Below the pieces are notes generated by a model. The model made no database searches and was not told the DNA's origin. It saw nothing but the letters and a program-made list of their open reading frames with translations. Source: Nocardioides marmotae (GTDB taxonomy: Bacteria; Actinomycetota; Actinomycetes; Propionibacteriales; Nocardioidaceae). Taken from it: a stretch of DNA of 64,000 bases. The translations under genes and the position numbers were made by a program. Below are positions 24,476 to 33,254 of this stretch, piece after piece; position 1 is the first letter of the stretch, and each line of letters begins with the position of its first letter. The stretch is taken from contig NZ_CP053660.1 of NCBI RefSeq assembly GCF_013177455.1, forward strand, positions 3,224,001 to 3,288,000, given 5' to 3'.

Positions 24476-25093
24476 TCAGGGGGTCCGGGCCTCGACGACC
24501 ACCACGTGCAGGGTGCGGGGGCCGTGGACGCCCTCGACCCGGTCCAGCTCGATGTCGCTGGTGGCCGAGGGGCCGCTGACGAAGGTGAGCGGGCGGGCGG
24601 GGTCGAGCCGGGCCAGGGCGTCGGGGACGTCGGGGACGACCTGGTCGGCGCGGACGACGCAGACGTGCCGGTCGGGCACGAGCGTGAGCGCGCGGCGGCC
24701 CTGGCCGGGGCCGTGGTCCAGGACGATCGTGCCGGTCTCGGCGATGCCGACCGCGGCCTCGGTGACGACCGCGTCGACCCGGTCGAGCTCGTGGGCGTCG
24801 AGGCCGCTGTCGACGACGGCGCCCGCGACGGCGAAGGACAGGCCGGACGGTACGACGACGGCCCCGGCGCCGCCGGGCAGGTGCCGGGCCAGCGCGGCGG
24901 CGACGACTCCCTCGAGGTCGGCGGCCGCGCAGCGTTCGACGACCGCGCGGTAGTGCTCGACCCGGTCGGCGAACCGCCCGACCAGGTCGGGCACCGGCAC
25001 GATCCGCGGGGCGGGGGCGACCGGTGCGGTCCGGTCGACGCCCTCGAGGGCGGTGCGGACCCGCCCGAGGATCTCCTCGCGTGCGCTGGTCAT
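24476..25093 (-). CDS. lutC: Lactate utilisation protein C (LUD domain)
   Basis: A 205-residue LUD-domain protein. The core shows VVVPSGLSFAVAGAVVDSGL, then VDAVVTEAAVGIAETGTIVL and FVSGPSATSDIELDRVEGVH, the standard LutC/YkgG pattern. In Bacillus the LutABC complex oxidises L-lactate to pyruvate; LutC is the subunit without iron-sulfur motifs. It overlaps lutB by 4 bp and is the last gene of the operon. Confidence 0.9.
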   Translation of the reverse strand: MTSAREEILGRVRTALEGVDRTAPVAPAPRIVPVPDLVGRFADRVEHYRAVVERCAAADLEGVVAAALARHLPGGAGAVVVPSGLSFAVAGAVVDSGLDAHELDRVDAVVTEAAVGIAETGTIVLDHGPGQGRRALTLVPDRHVCVVRADQVVPDVPDALARLDPARPLTFVSGPSATSDIELDRVEGVHGPRTLHVVVVEARTP

Positions 25094-26586
25094 GAGCGTC
25101 CTCCGTCGGTCCGTCGCCACCACGCACGGAAGGACTCCCGCGGCGGGGCGGGCAGGTCGCGGGCCCCGGTCCAGGCCGCGGCGCCGGGCCCGGGGACCCG
25201 GCCGGCGGCGCGCCGGCCACCCGGCAGCGTCGTACGCCCGAAGCGGCCCAGGACCCGGCCGGCGACGCCGGAGGCGCGCTCGACCCACGCGAGCCGGCGG
25301 CTGTCGGAGAAGGACCAGGCGGCGGCCCTCATCGCGACCGCCTCGGCCTTGGGCACGGTGTCGCCGCGGTGGTGGTCGACGACCTGGGAGCGCAGGTGGA
25401 CCAGCACCTCGGGGATGTCGATGCGTACCGGGCAGACCTCGAAGCAGGCACCGCACAGCGAGGAGGCGTAGGGCAGGGAGTCGACCTGCTCCCCCTCGAG
25501 CCCGGGCCGGCCGGTGCCCTTCATCAGCGGGTTGAGGATCGCGCCGATCGGGCCGGGGTAGACCGAGCCGTAGGCGTGGCCGCCGGTGCGCTCGTAGACC
25601 GGGCAGGCGTTGAGGCAGGCCGAGCAGCGGATGCACCGCAGCGCCTGGCGGCCGACGTCGTCGGCCAGCGCCCGGGTGCGGCCGTTGTCGAGCAGCACGA
25701 CGTGCACCTCCTGGGGACCGTCGCCGGGGGTGACGCCGGTCCAGGTGGAGGTGTAGGGGTTCATCCGCTCGCCGGTCGACGAGCGCGGCAGCAGCCGCAG
25801 CAGCGGGTCGAGGTCCGCCCAGCGCGGGACGACCTTCTCGATGCCCACCACGCTGATGAGCACCTCGGGCAGGGTCAGGCACATCCGGCCGTTGCCCTCG
25901 GACTCCACCACGACCAGGGTGCCGGTCTCGGCGACGGCGACGTTGGCCCCCGAGACCGCGACCCGGGCCCGCAGGAACTTCTCGCGCAGGTGCTCGCGCG
26001 CGGCGCCGGCCAGCACGGCCGGCTCGTCGGTGAGGTCGGCGGGCGCCGGCCGGCCGACCGTGCCCATCGCGCGCAGGAAGATCTCGCGGACCTCGGCCCG
26101 GTTGCGGTGGATCGCGGGGACCAGGATGTGGCTGGGCAGGTCGTCGCCGAGCTGGACGATCAGCTCGGCCAGGTCGGTCTCCCAGGCGGCGATGCCGTGC
26201 TCGGCCAGCGCCTCGTTCAGCCCGATCTCCTGGGTGACCATCGACTTGACCTTGACCACCTCCTCGGCCTGGTGGTCCTGGGCGATCCGCACGACGATCT
26301 CGTTGGCCTCGGCGGCGTCGCGGGCCCAGTGGACCGTGGCGCCGCGGGCGGTCAGCGACTCCTCGAGCCGCAGCAGGTGGGTGTCGAGGTCGCGCAGCGC
26401 GGCCTCCTTGACCGCCGCCCCGGCCAGCCGCAGCTCCTCCCACTCCTCGACCTCGCCGACCACGGCCGCCCGCTTGGCGCGGATCGTGGAGGTGGCGTGG
26501 GCCAGGTTGTGCCGCAGCTGGGTGTCGGCCAACGCCGACCGCGCGGCGGTCGGGAACGCCGGCATCCCCACGAAGGTCCCGCTCAC
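25090..26586 (-). CDS. lutB: Lactate utilisation iron-sulfur protein B
   Basis: A 498-residue protein. The N-terminal ~270 residues form a LUD domain (KVKSMVTQEIGLNEAL, VSGANVAVAETGTLVVVESE). The C-terminal part carries two 4Fe-4S motifs, CIRCSACLNACPVY and CGACFEVCPVRIDIPE, and ends in a basic, Gly/Pro-rich tail. It is the electron-transfer core of the LutABC lactate oxidase. The GTG start overlaps the lutA stop (GTGA). Length is slightly above the usual ~470 because of the tail. Confidence 0.92.
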   Translation of the reverse strand: MSGTFVGMPAFPTAARSALADTQLRHNLAHATSTIRAKRAAVVGEVEEWEELRLAGAAVKEAALRDLDTHLLRLEESLTARGATVHWARDAAEANEIVVRIAQDHQAEEVVKVKSMVTQEIGLNEALAEHGIAAWETDLAELIVQLGDDLPSHILVPAIHRNRAEVREIFLRAMGTVGRPAPADLTDEPAVLAGAAREHLREKFLRARVAVSGANVAVAETGTLVVVESEGNGRMCLTLPEVLISVVGIEKVVPRWADLDPLLRLLPRSSTGERMNPYTSTWTGVTPGDGPQEVHVVLLDNGRTRALADDVGRQALRCIRCSACLNACPVYERTGGHAYGSVYPGPIGAILNPLMKGTGRPGLEGEQVDSLPYASSLCGACFEVCPVRIDIPEVLVHLRSQVVDHHRGDTVPKAEAVAMRAAAWSFSDSRRLAWVERASGVAGRVLGRFGRTTLPGGRRAAGRVPGPGAAAWTGARDLPAPPRESFRAWWRRTDGGRS

Positions 26587-27371
26587 CGCTGCCCCTCCCC
26601 CGCCAGGCCGAGCTGCGGATGCCCCGAGGGGCCACCCGCGTCCGCCTCGGTCGAGGCCAGGATCTCCGCGAGGTGCACGACGCGTACGCCGGCCTGCTGG
26701 CGCGAGAGCACCCCGCCGACGTGCATCAGGCAGGAGTTGTCGCCGGCCACCAGCACCTCCGCCCCGGTCTCGCGCACGTGCCGGGCCTTGTCGGCCCCCA
26801 TCGCCACCGAGGTGTCGGCGTTCTTGACCGCGAACGTCCCACCGAACCCGCAGCACTGCTCCGCACCGGGCAGCTCGACCAGCCGCAGCCCGCGCACGTG
26901 CTCCAGCAGCCGCCGGGGCCGGTCGCCCACCCCGAGCATCCGCAGCGAGTGGCAGGTCGGGTGGTAGGTGACCGTGTGCGGGAAGTAAGCGCCCACGTCG
27001 ACCACACCCAGCACGTCGACGAGGAACTCCGAGAGCTCGTAGACCTTCGGGGAGGTCTCCGCGACCGCCGCGGCCAGGCCGGCGTCGCCCGAGCGGCGCG
27101 CGACCAGGCCGTGCTGGTGCCGCGCCGAGCCGGCGCACGAGCCGCTGGGCGTCACGACGGCGTCGTACCCCGCGAACGCCTCGACGAAGGTCCGCACCAC
27201 CGGCACCGCCTCGTCGAGGTAGCCGGTGTTGACCATCGGCTGCGCACAGCAGGTCTGTGCGGCCGGGAAGTCCACCTCCACGCCGAGCCGGCGCAGCAGC
27301 CGCACGACGGCCTTGCCGGTCTCGGGGAACATCGCGTCGTTGACGCAGGTGACCATCAACGCGACGCGCAT
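26583..27371 (-). CDS. lutA: Lactate utilisation protein A (CCG-domain Fe-S oxidoreductase)
   Basis: A 262-residue protein with two cysteine-rich CCG domains: AQTCCAQPMVNTGY in the first half and GAEQCCGFGGTFAVKN in the second, plus SGSCAGSARH and YHPTCHSLR, which bind a special iron-sulfur cluster in the GlpC/HdrB family. It is the first gene of lutABC, transcribed away from the LacI-type gene across a 108-bp shared promoter region. The C-terminal ~20 residues are a Gly/Pro tail. Confidence 0.92.
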   Translation of the reverse strand: MRVALMVTCVNDAMFPETGKAVVRLLRRLGVEVDFPAAQTCCAQPMVNTGYLDEAVPVVRTFVEAFAGYDAVVTPSGSCAGSARHQHGLVARRSGDAGLAAAVAETSPKVYELSEFLVDVLGVVDVGAYFPHTVTYHPTCHSLRMLGVGDRPRRLLEHVRGLRLVELPGAEQCCGFGGTFAVKNADTSVAMGADKARHVRETGAEVLVAGDNSCLMHVGGVLSRQQAGVRVVHLAEILASTEADAGGPSGHPQLGLAGEGQR

Positions 27372-27479
27372 GGCTCCACCTTCGCACCTCGGCCGGTCCC
27401 TGCCGAGACACCCACCGCGGGCGGCCGGCGTGTGTACCGTTCACCCGGCTTCACCTCCCCACCCCTGCAGGAGGCACCG

Positions 27480-28493
27480 GTGAGCGTGCACAGCGCGTCG
27501 GTCAAGGACGTGGCCGCGGCGGCCGGCGTCTCCCTGGGGACCGTCTCGAACGTGCTGAACCGGCCCGACCGGGTCAGCCCCGCGACCCGCGAGCGCGTGG
27601 AGCGGGTGATGGCCGAGCTCGGCTTCGTGCGCAACGAGTCGGCCCGCCAGCTGCGGGCCGGCAGGAGCCGGACCCTGGCCTACGTCGTGCTCGACGCCGG
27701 CAACCCGTTCTTCACCGACGTCGCGGCCGGCATCGACGACGCCGCGGACGACGCCGCGCTGTCGGTGGTCCTCTGCAACAGCGCCAACCGCGCCGACCGG
27801 GAGGCCGCGCACCTCACGCGCCTCGAGCAGCAGCGCGTCCAGGGCATCCTGATCACCCCGGTCGACCCCGACGCCGTCGCGCTCCACCAGGTCGCGCGGC
27901 GCGGCACCCCGATCGTCGTGGTCGACCGCACCCGCCGGCTCGAGGACTTCTGCACCGTCGCCGTCGACGACGTCCTGGGCGGCCGGCTCGCCGTCGAGCA
28001 CCTGGTGGGCCGCGGCCACCGGCGCGTGGCCGTCGTCGGCGGGCCCACGAGCATCGGCCAGGTCCACGACCGGTACGCCGGGGCGCGGGCCGCCTGGGTC
28101 GACGCCGGCCTCGACCCCGCCGACCTGGTGCCGCTCGAGACCGTCGCGATGACCGTCGCCGAGGGCCGCTCCGCCGGCGAGCGCCTGGCCGGGCTGCCCT
28201 CCCGGCGCCGGCCGACCGCGGCGTTCTGCGCCAACGACCTGCTCGCGCTCGGCCTGCTCCAGCAGTCCATCGGCAGCGGCCGGTCAGTGCCGGGCGACCT
28301 GGCGATCGTGGGGTACGACGACATCGAGTTCGCGGCCGCCGCGGCGGTCCCGCTCACCTCGGTGCGCCAGCCGCGCCACCAGCTCGGCCGCACCGCCGCC
28401 TCGCTGGTCCTCGACGAGTCGACGAACCCCGATCACCGCCACCAGCAGGTGACGTTCACCCCCGAGCTGGTCGCCCGCGCCTCGACCCTGTGA
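27480..28493 (+). CDS. LacI family transcriptional regulator
   Basis: A 337-residue regulator. The N-terminal LacI helix-turn-helix is VKDVAAAAGVSLGTVSNVLN with the hinge helix ESARQLRAGR, followed by a periplasmic-binding-protein-like effector domain (TLAYVVLDAGNPFFTDVAAG, FCANDLLALGLLQ, AIVGYDDIEFA). The GTG start has GGAGG six bases upstream. It is divergent from lutABC and so is a candidate regulator of that operon, although lactate operons are more often under GntR-type LldR/LutR. I could not find a convincing central-CG operator in the gap. Confidence 0.88.
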   Translation: MSVHSASVKDVAAAAGVSLGTVSNVLNRPDRVSPATRERVERVMAELGFVRNESARQLRAGRSRTLAYVVLDAGNPFFTDVAAGIDDAADDAALSVVLCNSANRADREAAHLTRLEQQRVQGILITPVDPDAVALHQVARRGTPIVVVDRTRRLEDFCTVAVDDVLGGRLAVEHLVGRGHRRVAVVGGPTSIGQVHDRYAGARAAWVDAGLDPADLVPLETVAMTVAEGRSAGERLAGLPSRRRPTAAFCANDLLALGLLQQSIGSGRSVPGDLAIVGYDDIEFAAAAAVPLTSVRQPRHQLGRTAASLVLDESTNPDHRHQQVTFTPELVARASTL

Positions 28494-28584
28494 GGGCTCC
28501 GCGGTCGTGAGGGCTGTGGCTGTGGGCGGGTCCCGGCGGCGGTCACTGTGCCACGGGCCGGGCGCTCCGTGGTGGAGAAGGCGG

Positions 28585-29514
28585 CTACCGGCCGCCCGGC
28601 GCGAACGTGTGCAGGCCGAGCTCCTCGGAGAGCCGCACGCCCGCGAGCAGGGCCCGGACGCTGTTGCCCTCCCCGTCGAGCGGCGGGCTCCAGGCGCCGA
28701 GGCCGAGCACGCCGGGGGCGACCGCCATCAGGCTGCCGGAGACCCCGGACTTCGCGGGCATGCCGGCGCGGTGGATCCACCAGCCGCTGCCGTCGTACAT
28801 CCCGCAGGTCGCCATCACGCTGAGCACCTCGGTCGCGACCGCGGCAGGTACGACCTGCTCCTCGGAGCCCGGGTGCCGGCCCCACCGGGCGAGGGTGGCC
28901 GCCATCGCGGCGAGGTCGAGCGCGGTCACCTCGATCGAGCAGACCCGGGCGAGCACCTCCACGGTGTCCTCGACCGGGCCGGGGAGCATCCCGCCGCCGC
29001 GCATCAGGTGGGCCAGCGCGCGGTTGCGGTCGGCGCCCTCGAGCTCGGCGGCGACGACGTCCTCGTCGACCGAGAGCCTCCGTCCCGCGGCGCGGGAGCA
29101 GACGTCGAGCACGCGCTCGACCCGCTCCGCCACGCCTGTGCCGGCGACCAGCGAGGCGGCCATCAGCGCGCCGGCGTTGACCATCGGGTTCGGCGGCCGG
29201 CCGGTCTCCAGCTCCAGCTCCAGGGCGTCGAACGGCTCGCCGGTCGGCTCGACGCCGATCGCCTCGTGGACGTCCTCGCGCCGGTCGGCCAGCGCGACGG
29301 CGTACACCCACGGCTTGACGACCGACTGCACGGGGAAGCCGACGTCGGCGTCCTCGGTGCCGCAGGTCTCGCCCTCGGCGGTGACGACGGCGATGCCGAA
29401 GCGTCCCTCGGAGCCGGCGACGCTCGGGTCGCCCACCTCGCCGGACGTCTCGGGCAGCAGCCGCTCGCGCTCGGCGGCCAGGGTGGCGGTCAGGTCGTCA
29501 CGGTCGAGGCCCAC
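28585..29514 (-). CDS. glsA: Glutaminase A
   Basis: A 309-residue glutaminase that hydrolyses L-glutamine to glutamate and ammonia. The beta-lactamase-like active-site motif is S64-V-V-K67 in FPVQSVVKPW, followed by the conserved RPPNPMVNAGALM and the YDGSGWWIHRAGMPAKSGVSG segment with the late Tyr and Ser. The start is a GTG. It is convergent with the LacI gene; the 91-bp gap holds only a weak CCACGG/CCGTGG inverted repeat. Confidence 0.92.
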   Translation of the reverse strand: MGLDRDDLTATLAAERERLLPETSGEVGDPSVAGSEGRFGIAVVTAEGETCGTEDADVGFPVQSVVKPWVYAVALADRREDVHEAIGVEPTGEPFDALELELETGRPPNPMVNAGALMAASLVAGTGVAERVERVLDVCSRAAGRRLSVDEDVVAAELEGADRNRALAHLMRGGGMLPGPVEDTVEVLARVCSIEVTALDLAAMAATLARWGRHPGSEEQVVPAAVATEVLSVMATCGMYDGSGWWIHRAGMPAKSGVSGSLMAVAPGVLGLGAWSPPLDGEGNSVRALLAGVRLSEELGLHTFAPGGR

Positions 29515-29563
29515 CGGGCCGAGCGTACGGAGCGGGCGGGCACGCCCGCCGGTTCCAGGCCGG

Positions 29564-29860
29564 TCAGGCCGGCTCGTAGGTCAGGCAGTCGGCGTGCTGG
29601 TTGCCGTTCGCGCCGACGCGGACCGCGTCGGCCGAGCACTCCAGCGCCGAGTTGTGCCGGCACTCCGAGCGCTGGCAGGCGCCGACGCTGGCGACGACGT
29701 CGAGGCCGCCCTTGGTGCCGAGCGGGATGAACGTCGCGCAGGAGGCGTCGCCGATCTCCCCGGCGATCGTGATGGCGCCGGCGTGGCACCCGTCGTGGTT
29801 GTAGGAGCAGCCGTCGATCGTGCACTCGGCCACCCGCGGCATGTCCATCGCGGTGCTCAT
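29564..29860 (-). CDS. DUF1540 protein with two cysteine-rich repeats
   Basis: A 98-residue protein with two DUF1540 units: CTIDGCSYNHDGCHAGAI ending in CATF, and CQRSECRHNSALECSADA ending in CLTYEPA. Each has the four to five cysteines expected to bind a metal ion. The ATG has GGGAG upstream. Function is unknown; such proteins are common small stress or sporulation-linked proteins in Gram-positives. It lies 49 bp upstream of the glutaminase on the same strand and may share a transcript. Confidence 0.85.
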   Translation of the reverse strand: MSTAMDMPRVAECTIDGCSYNHDGCHAGAITIAGEIGDASCATFIPLGTKGGLDVVASVGACQRSECRHNSALECSADAVRVGANGNQHADCLTYEPA

Positions 29861-30012
29861 CGTCGTCTCCCTCGCGCCGGTTCCCACGGGCCCGACCCGA
29901 CGCACCGGGCAGCGACCCTCGTCGAGATCGACCGTACGCCGGCGCGCGGGGCCCGACCACAGGTCCTTCGGACCGGGTCGGACCGCTCACGCGACCGGCG
30001 TACGTCGTGGCG

Positions 30013-30264
30013 TCAGGCCGCGGCCACGTGCCGACCGCGCGCCGGGGCCTCGGCCGACGGCAGCTCGGTCACGGGCAGCTCGGTCGCGGGCGGCTCGGTC
30101 ACGGGCGGCTCGGTCGCGGCGGGTGCCGGCGCGGTCGCCTGGCTGGCGCGGAACGCCATGAGCACGGCGAGCCCCATGCAGAAGACGGCCACCAGGGCCA
30201 TGCCTCCCTGCAGGAGCGCCCAGGTCAGCGGGCTCCAGTCGAGCTGCTCGTAGTTCGTCGTCAT
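30013..30264 (-). CDS. Small single-span membrane protein
   Basis: An 83-residue protein with one membrane helix near residues 13-38 (WALLQGGMALVAVFCMGLAV) and a Pro/Thr/Glu-rich tail built from repeats of TEPPVTEPPATELP type, ending in a basic GRHVAAA. The ATG has GGAGG upstream. I recognise no family. The repetitive tail reflects a ~12-bp tandem repeat in the DNA around 30060-30120. It lies between the DUF1540 and PepSY genes on the same strand. Confidence 0.65.
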   Translation of the reverse strand: MTTNYEQLDWSPLTWALLQGGMALVAVFCMGLAVLMAFRASQATAPAPAATEPPVTEPPATELPVTELPSAEAPARGRHVAAA

Positions 30265-30365
30265 CGGACCTCCTCGTCGATGGTGTGGCGACCACCCTCG
30301 TCGGCCCGACCCGCGCCCGGCAGGTACCCAGGCCCCGGATCCCCGAGGACCTTGGTCCCGACCGC

Positions 30366-30992
30366 TCAGCCCTGGGTCTTGCGGAGCACCTGGAGGTCGG
30401 CGTCGAGCTCGACGTCCCACTCGGTGCCGTCGGTCGCCCGCACCTCGACGTCGTAGGCCTCACCCGGGTCGTCGGAGGCCTCGACGTCGGTGACCGTGCC
30501 GCCGCCGACGGCGTCCAGGGCCGCCTTCTCGGCCGCCTTCCGCTCGGCGGGGTCCAGCACGCGGTCGTCCGCGTCGCGGTCGCCAGGACCGTCGATGTCG
30601 TCGGTGTCGTCGGTGTCGTCGGTGTCGTCGCGGTCGTCGGTGTCCTGGCCGACCAGGGCGAGGTCCTGGTCGAGCGCGACGTCGACCTCGCCGCCGTCGG
30701 GCAGGCGGACCTCGACCTCGTAGGCCTCGCCCGGGTCGTCGCTGGTCTCCACGTCGACCGCCTCGCCGCTGCCGACGGCCTGGACCGCCGCGGCGGCGAC
30801 GCGGTCGCGCTCGCCGCCCTCGACCGTGCCGTCGGCGCTCGCGGTGGTCGCCCAGACCGTGCCGCCGATGCCGAGGACGGCAATGGCCGCGACGGCCGGG
30901 AGGATCACGCGCTTGCTGCGCAGCCGGCGCGACCGGGAGGTGGTCTCGGTGGTCTCGGGGGTGCTGGCGGGGGTGTGCTCGGGGGCGGTCAT
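30366..30992 (-). CDS. Membrane-anchored protein with two PepSY-like domains
   Basis: A 208-residue protein with an N-terminal cytoplasmic part, one membrane helix (VILPAVAAIAVLGIGGTVWA) and two extracellular PepSY-like units that resemble each other: EAVDVETSDDPGEAYEVEVR and TVTDVEASDDPGEAYDVEVR. A linker of DDTDD repeats joins them. PepSY domains often modulate sensor kinases or peptidases. The gene lies 111 bp downstream of an OmpR-type two-component operon, and the same TTCAG direct repeats precede both, so it is a probable target of that system. Start chosen for GGAGAGGGAG before the ATG. Confidence 0.82.
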   Translation of the reverse strand: MTAPEHTPASTPETTETTSRSRRLRSKRVILPAVAAIAVLGIGGTVWATTASADGTVEGGERDRVAAAAVQAVGSGEAVDVETSDDPGEAYEVEVRLPDGGEVDVALDQDLALVGQDTDDRDDTDDTDDTDDIDGPGDRDADDRVLDPAERKAAEKAALDAVGGGTVTDVEASDDPGEAYDVEVRATDGTEWDVELDADLQVLRKTQG

Positions 30993-31009
30993 GGCTCCCT
31001 CTCCTTCAT

Positions 31010-31044
31010 GTTCGTGGGGGTGTTCGTGGGGGTGTTCGTGGGGT
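31010..31044. repeat. Three tandem 12-bp repeats in the PepSY gene leader
   Basis: GTTCGTGGGGGT at 31010-31021 and 31022-31033, followed by an 11-bp version at 31034-31044. It sits between the TTCAG sites and the PepSY start and would change the leader length when the copy number slips. Confidence 0.85.
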
Positions 31045-31070
31045 GGTGGGACCACCATGCGACGAGGTCG

Positions 31071-31107
31071 CTGAACCCTCCCTGAAGCCGCCTGAAAGCC
31101 CGTTCAG
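31071..31107 (-). promoter_or_regulatory. TTCAG direct repeats, probable response-regulator site before the PepSY gene
   Basis: On the plus strand CTGAA occurs at 31071, 31082 and 31092, that is, three direct repeats at 11- and 10-bp spacing, the helical-phase pattern bound by OmpR-family regulators; an inverted TTCAG follows at 31103. The same 11-bp-spaced pair lies upstream of the response-regulator gene (33255-33270). Confidence 0.55.
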
Positions 31108-32534
31108 GTACGCCGCGAAGCGCCCGCGACGTCGGTGCTCGCGCCGCCGGCGCCCTCGGCGGCGGCTGCCGGCAGCCGCACCACGAACCGCGCCCCGCCG
31201 AGCGCCGAGGTCGAGACGCCGACCGTGCCGCCGTGCGCGGCGACCGCCTCGCGGACGATGGCGAGCCCCAGGCCGCTCCCGCCCGCGTCACGGGCGCGGG
31301 CGTCGTCGAGGCGCACGAACCGCTCGAAGACCCGCTCGCGCTCCGCCTCGGGCACACCCGGGCCGTCGTCCTCGACGGCCAGCTCGACCGTGCCGGCGCG
31401 CTCGGCGACCGAGACCGCGAGCCTGGAGGCGGCGTGCCGGGCGGCGTTGTCGACCAGGTTGCGGACCACCTGCGCCAGTGCGAGCGGGTCGCCCTGCACC
31501 CGCCCCGGTCCGACCCCGGAGGCGTCCACGGCGAGGCCCGCACGGCGTACCCGTCGGGCCTCGGCGAGCGCGAGGTCGTCGAGGTCGACCTCGACCCGGG
31601 TCCGCGCGAGCGCGCCCTCGTCGGCGCGGGTCAGCACGAGCAGCTGCTCGACGAGGCGCTGCATCCGCACCGACTCCTCCAGCACGGCCTCCGCCAGCTC
31701 TCCCTCGGGCAGCGCGCCGGGGTGCTCGCGGGCGACCTCGGCGGTCTGCCGGATGCTGGCCAGCGGCGAGCGCAGCTCGTGGGAGGCGTCGGCGACGAAC
31801 TGCTGCTGCCGGTCGCGGGAGGCCTGGAGCCGCGTCAGCATGGCGTTCATGGTGACCGCCAGACGGCGCACCTCGTCGCGGGCGGGAGGCTCGGGGACGC
31901 GACGGTCCAGCCGGTCACCGGAGATCCCCTCGACCTCCCGGCGGATCCGCTCCACCGGGGCCAGCGCCCGCCCGGCGACCACCCAGGTCGTGCCGCCGAC
32001 GAGCAGCAGCACCAGGGGCAGGCCCACGGCCAGCGGCGCCACCAGCGCGTCGGTCGACTCCTCGACGCTCTCCAGGGAGGCCGCGACCACGACGTCGTAC
32101 GACGCGTCGCCGGCGTCCGCGTCCTCGGTCACCACCAGGTAGGGCTGGTCGGCCCCGGGCAACCGCACCTCGTCCTCGCCGTCGGCCGGCAGCGCCCGGA
32201 AGAGCGGCTGGGAGGAGCTCACCACCCGGCCGTCGTCGTCGAGGACCTGCCAGACCAGGTCCTCCGGGTCGTCGGGATCCTCGCCCTCGTCGTCCGCGTC
32301 GTCCCCGTCGCCGTCCGGGTCCCGCCCCGACCGCGGCGGCCCGCTGCGCTCGACCTGGCTCGCCAGGTCGGCGGCGCGTTGCTCGGCGGTGGCCTCCACC
32401 CCGTCGCGCAGCGAGCCGCGCACCAGCGCGACCAGCACCAGCGCGCCGATCGCGAGGGCGACCGCCACGACGACGACGGCAGCCGCGGTGGTGCGCAGCC
32501 GCACCGAGGCGCGGCCCGTCCAGCGCTCAGCCAC
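31104..32534 (-). CDS. Sensor histidine kinase (OmpR-type system)
   Basis: A 476-residue membrane kinase: membrane helix 1 at ~16-38, an extracellular sensor of ~125 residues with a highly acidic stretch (DPDGDGDDADDEGEDPDDPE) that could bind cations, helix 2 at ~165-187, a HAMP linker, the HisKA phospho-acceptor H252 in DASHELRSPL, and the ATPase domain with NLVDNAARHA, DDGPGVP and GSGLGLAIV. The GTG start overlaps the regulator stop by 8 bp. It likely signals envelope or metal/peptide stress; the stimulus is not known. Confidence 0.92.
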   Translation of the reverse strand: MAERWTGRASVRLRTTAAAVVVVAVALAIGALVLVALVRGSLRDGVEATAEQRAADLASQVERSGPPRSGRDPDGDGDDADDEGEDPDDPEDLVWQVLDDDGRVVSSSQPLFRALPADGEDEVRLPGADQPYLVVTEDADAGDASYDVVVAASLESVEESTDALVAPLAVGLPLVLLLVGGTTWVVAGRALAPVERIRREVEGISGDRLDRRVPEPPARDEVRRLAVTMNAMLTRLQASRDRQQQFVADASHELRSPLASIRQTAEVAREHPGALPEGELAEAVLEESVRMQRLVEQLLVLTRADEGALARTRVEVDLDDLALAEARRVRRAGLAVDASGVGPGRVQGDPLALAQVVRNLVDNAARHAASRLAVSVAERAGTVELAVEDDGPGVPEAERERVFERFVRLDDARARDAGGSGLGLAIVREAVAAHGGTVGVSTSALGGARFVVRLPAAAAEGAGGASTDVAGASRRT

Positions 32535-33204
32535 CGTTGCTCGCCAGCCGGTAGCCCGCGCCCCGCAGCGTCTGGATCGCCTCGCGGCCGAAGGGCCGGT
32601 CGATCTTGTTGCGCAGGTGGCGGACGTAGACCTCGACGATGTTGGGGTCGCCGTCGAAGTCGACGTCCCAGACCCCCTCGAGGATCTGCCGCTTGGACAC
32701 CACGTCACCGGGGTGCCGGGCGAGGAAGGCCAGCAGGGAGAACTCCCGCGCGGTCAGCTCGACCTCCACCTCGCCCCGCCACACCCGGCGGGAGGCGGGG
32801 TCGACCCGCAGGTCCCCGACCTGGAGCTCGGTCGGCCGCTCGCGCGCGCCCCGGCGGGCGACGGCCCGCAGCCGGGCGACGAGGACCGGGAAGGAGAACG
32901 GCTTGGTCAGGTAGTCGTCCGCGCCCGTGTCGAGCCCCTCGACCTGGTCCCACTCGCCGTCCTTGGCGGTGAGCATGAGGATCGGCGTCCAGTCGCCCTC
33001 GGCGCGCAGCGTCCGGCACACCTGGTAGCCGTTGATCCCGGGCAGCATCAGGTCCAGCACGATCGCGTCGTAGGTGTTCTCCCGCGCCAGCCACAGCCCG
33101 TCGGTCCCGTCGTGGGCGACGTCGACCGCGAACCCCTCGGCCTCCAGGCCGACGCGCAGCGAGCGCGCGAGCCGCCTCTCGTCGTCGACGACGAGCACAC
33201 GCAT
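32527..33204 (-). CDS. OmpR/PhoB-type response regulator
   Basis: A 225-residue two-domain regulator. The receiver domain has the acidic pair in VVDDERR, phospho-acceptor D51 (VLDLMLPG) and K101 (YLTKPF). The C-terminal winged helix shows LTAREFSLLAFLARHPGDVV and VYVRHLRNKID. It forms an operon with the kinase downstream. Direct TTCAG repeats in its own promoter suggest autoregulation. An APP1-like gene ends 114 bp upstream on the same strand. Confidence 0.93.
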   Translation of the reverse strand: MRVLVVDDERRLARSLRVGLEAEGFAVDVAHDGTDGLWLARENTYDAIVLDLMLPGINGYQVCRTLRAEGDWTPILMLTAKDGEWDQVEGLDTGADDYLTKPFSFPVLVARLRAVARRGARERPTELQVGDLRVDPASRRVWRGEVEVELTAREFSLLAFLARHPGDVVSKRQILEGVWDVDFDGDPNIVEVYVRHLRNKIDRPFGREAIQTLRGAGYRLASNGG

Positions 33205-33254
33205 GACGAACCTCCGGGACGGACGGCAGGAAGGCCCATCGTCGCGCACCGACG

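Noticed and set aside
27372..27479. LacI operator between lutA and the LacI gene
   Set aside because: I could not find a symmetric site with a central CG that stands out from chance in this GC-rich gap.
30599..30660. 9-bp tandem repeats inside the PepSY gene
   Set aside because: They simply encode the Asp/Thr-rich linker and keep the frame; no separate function is needed to explain them.
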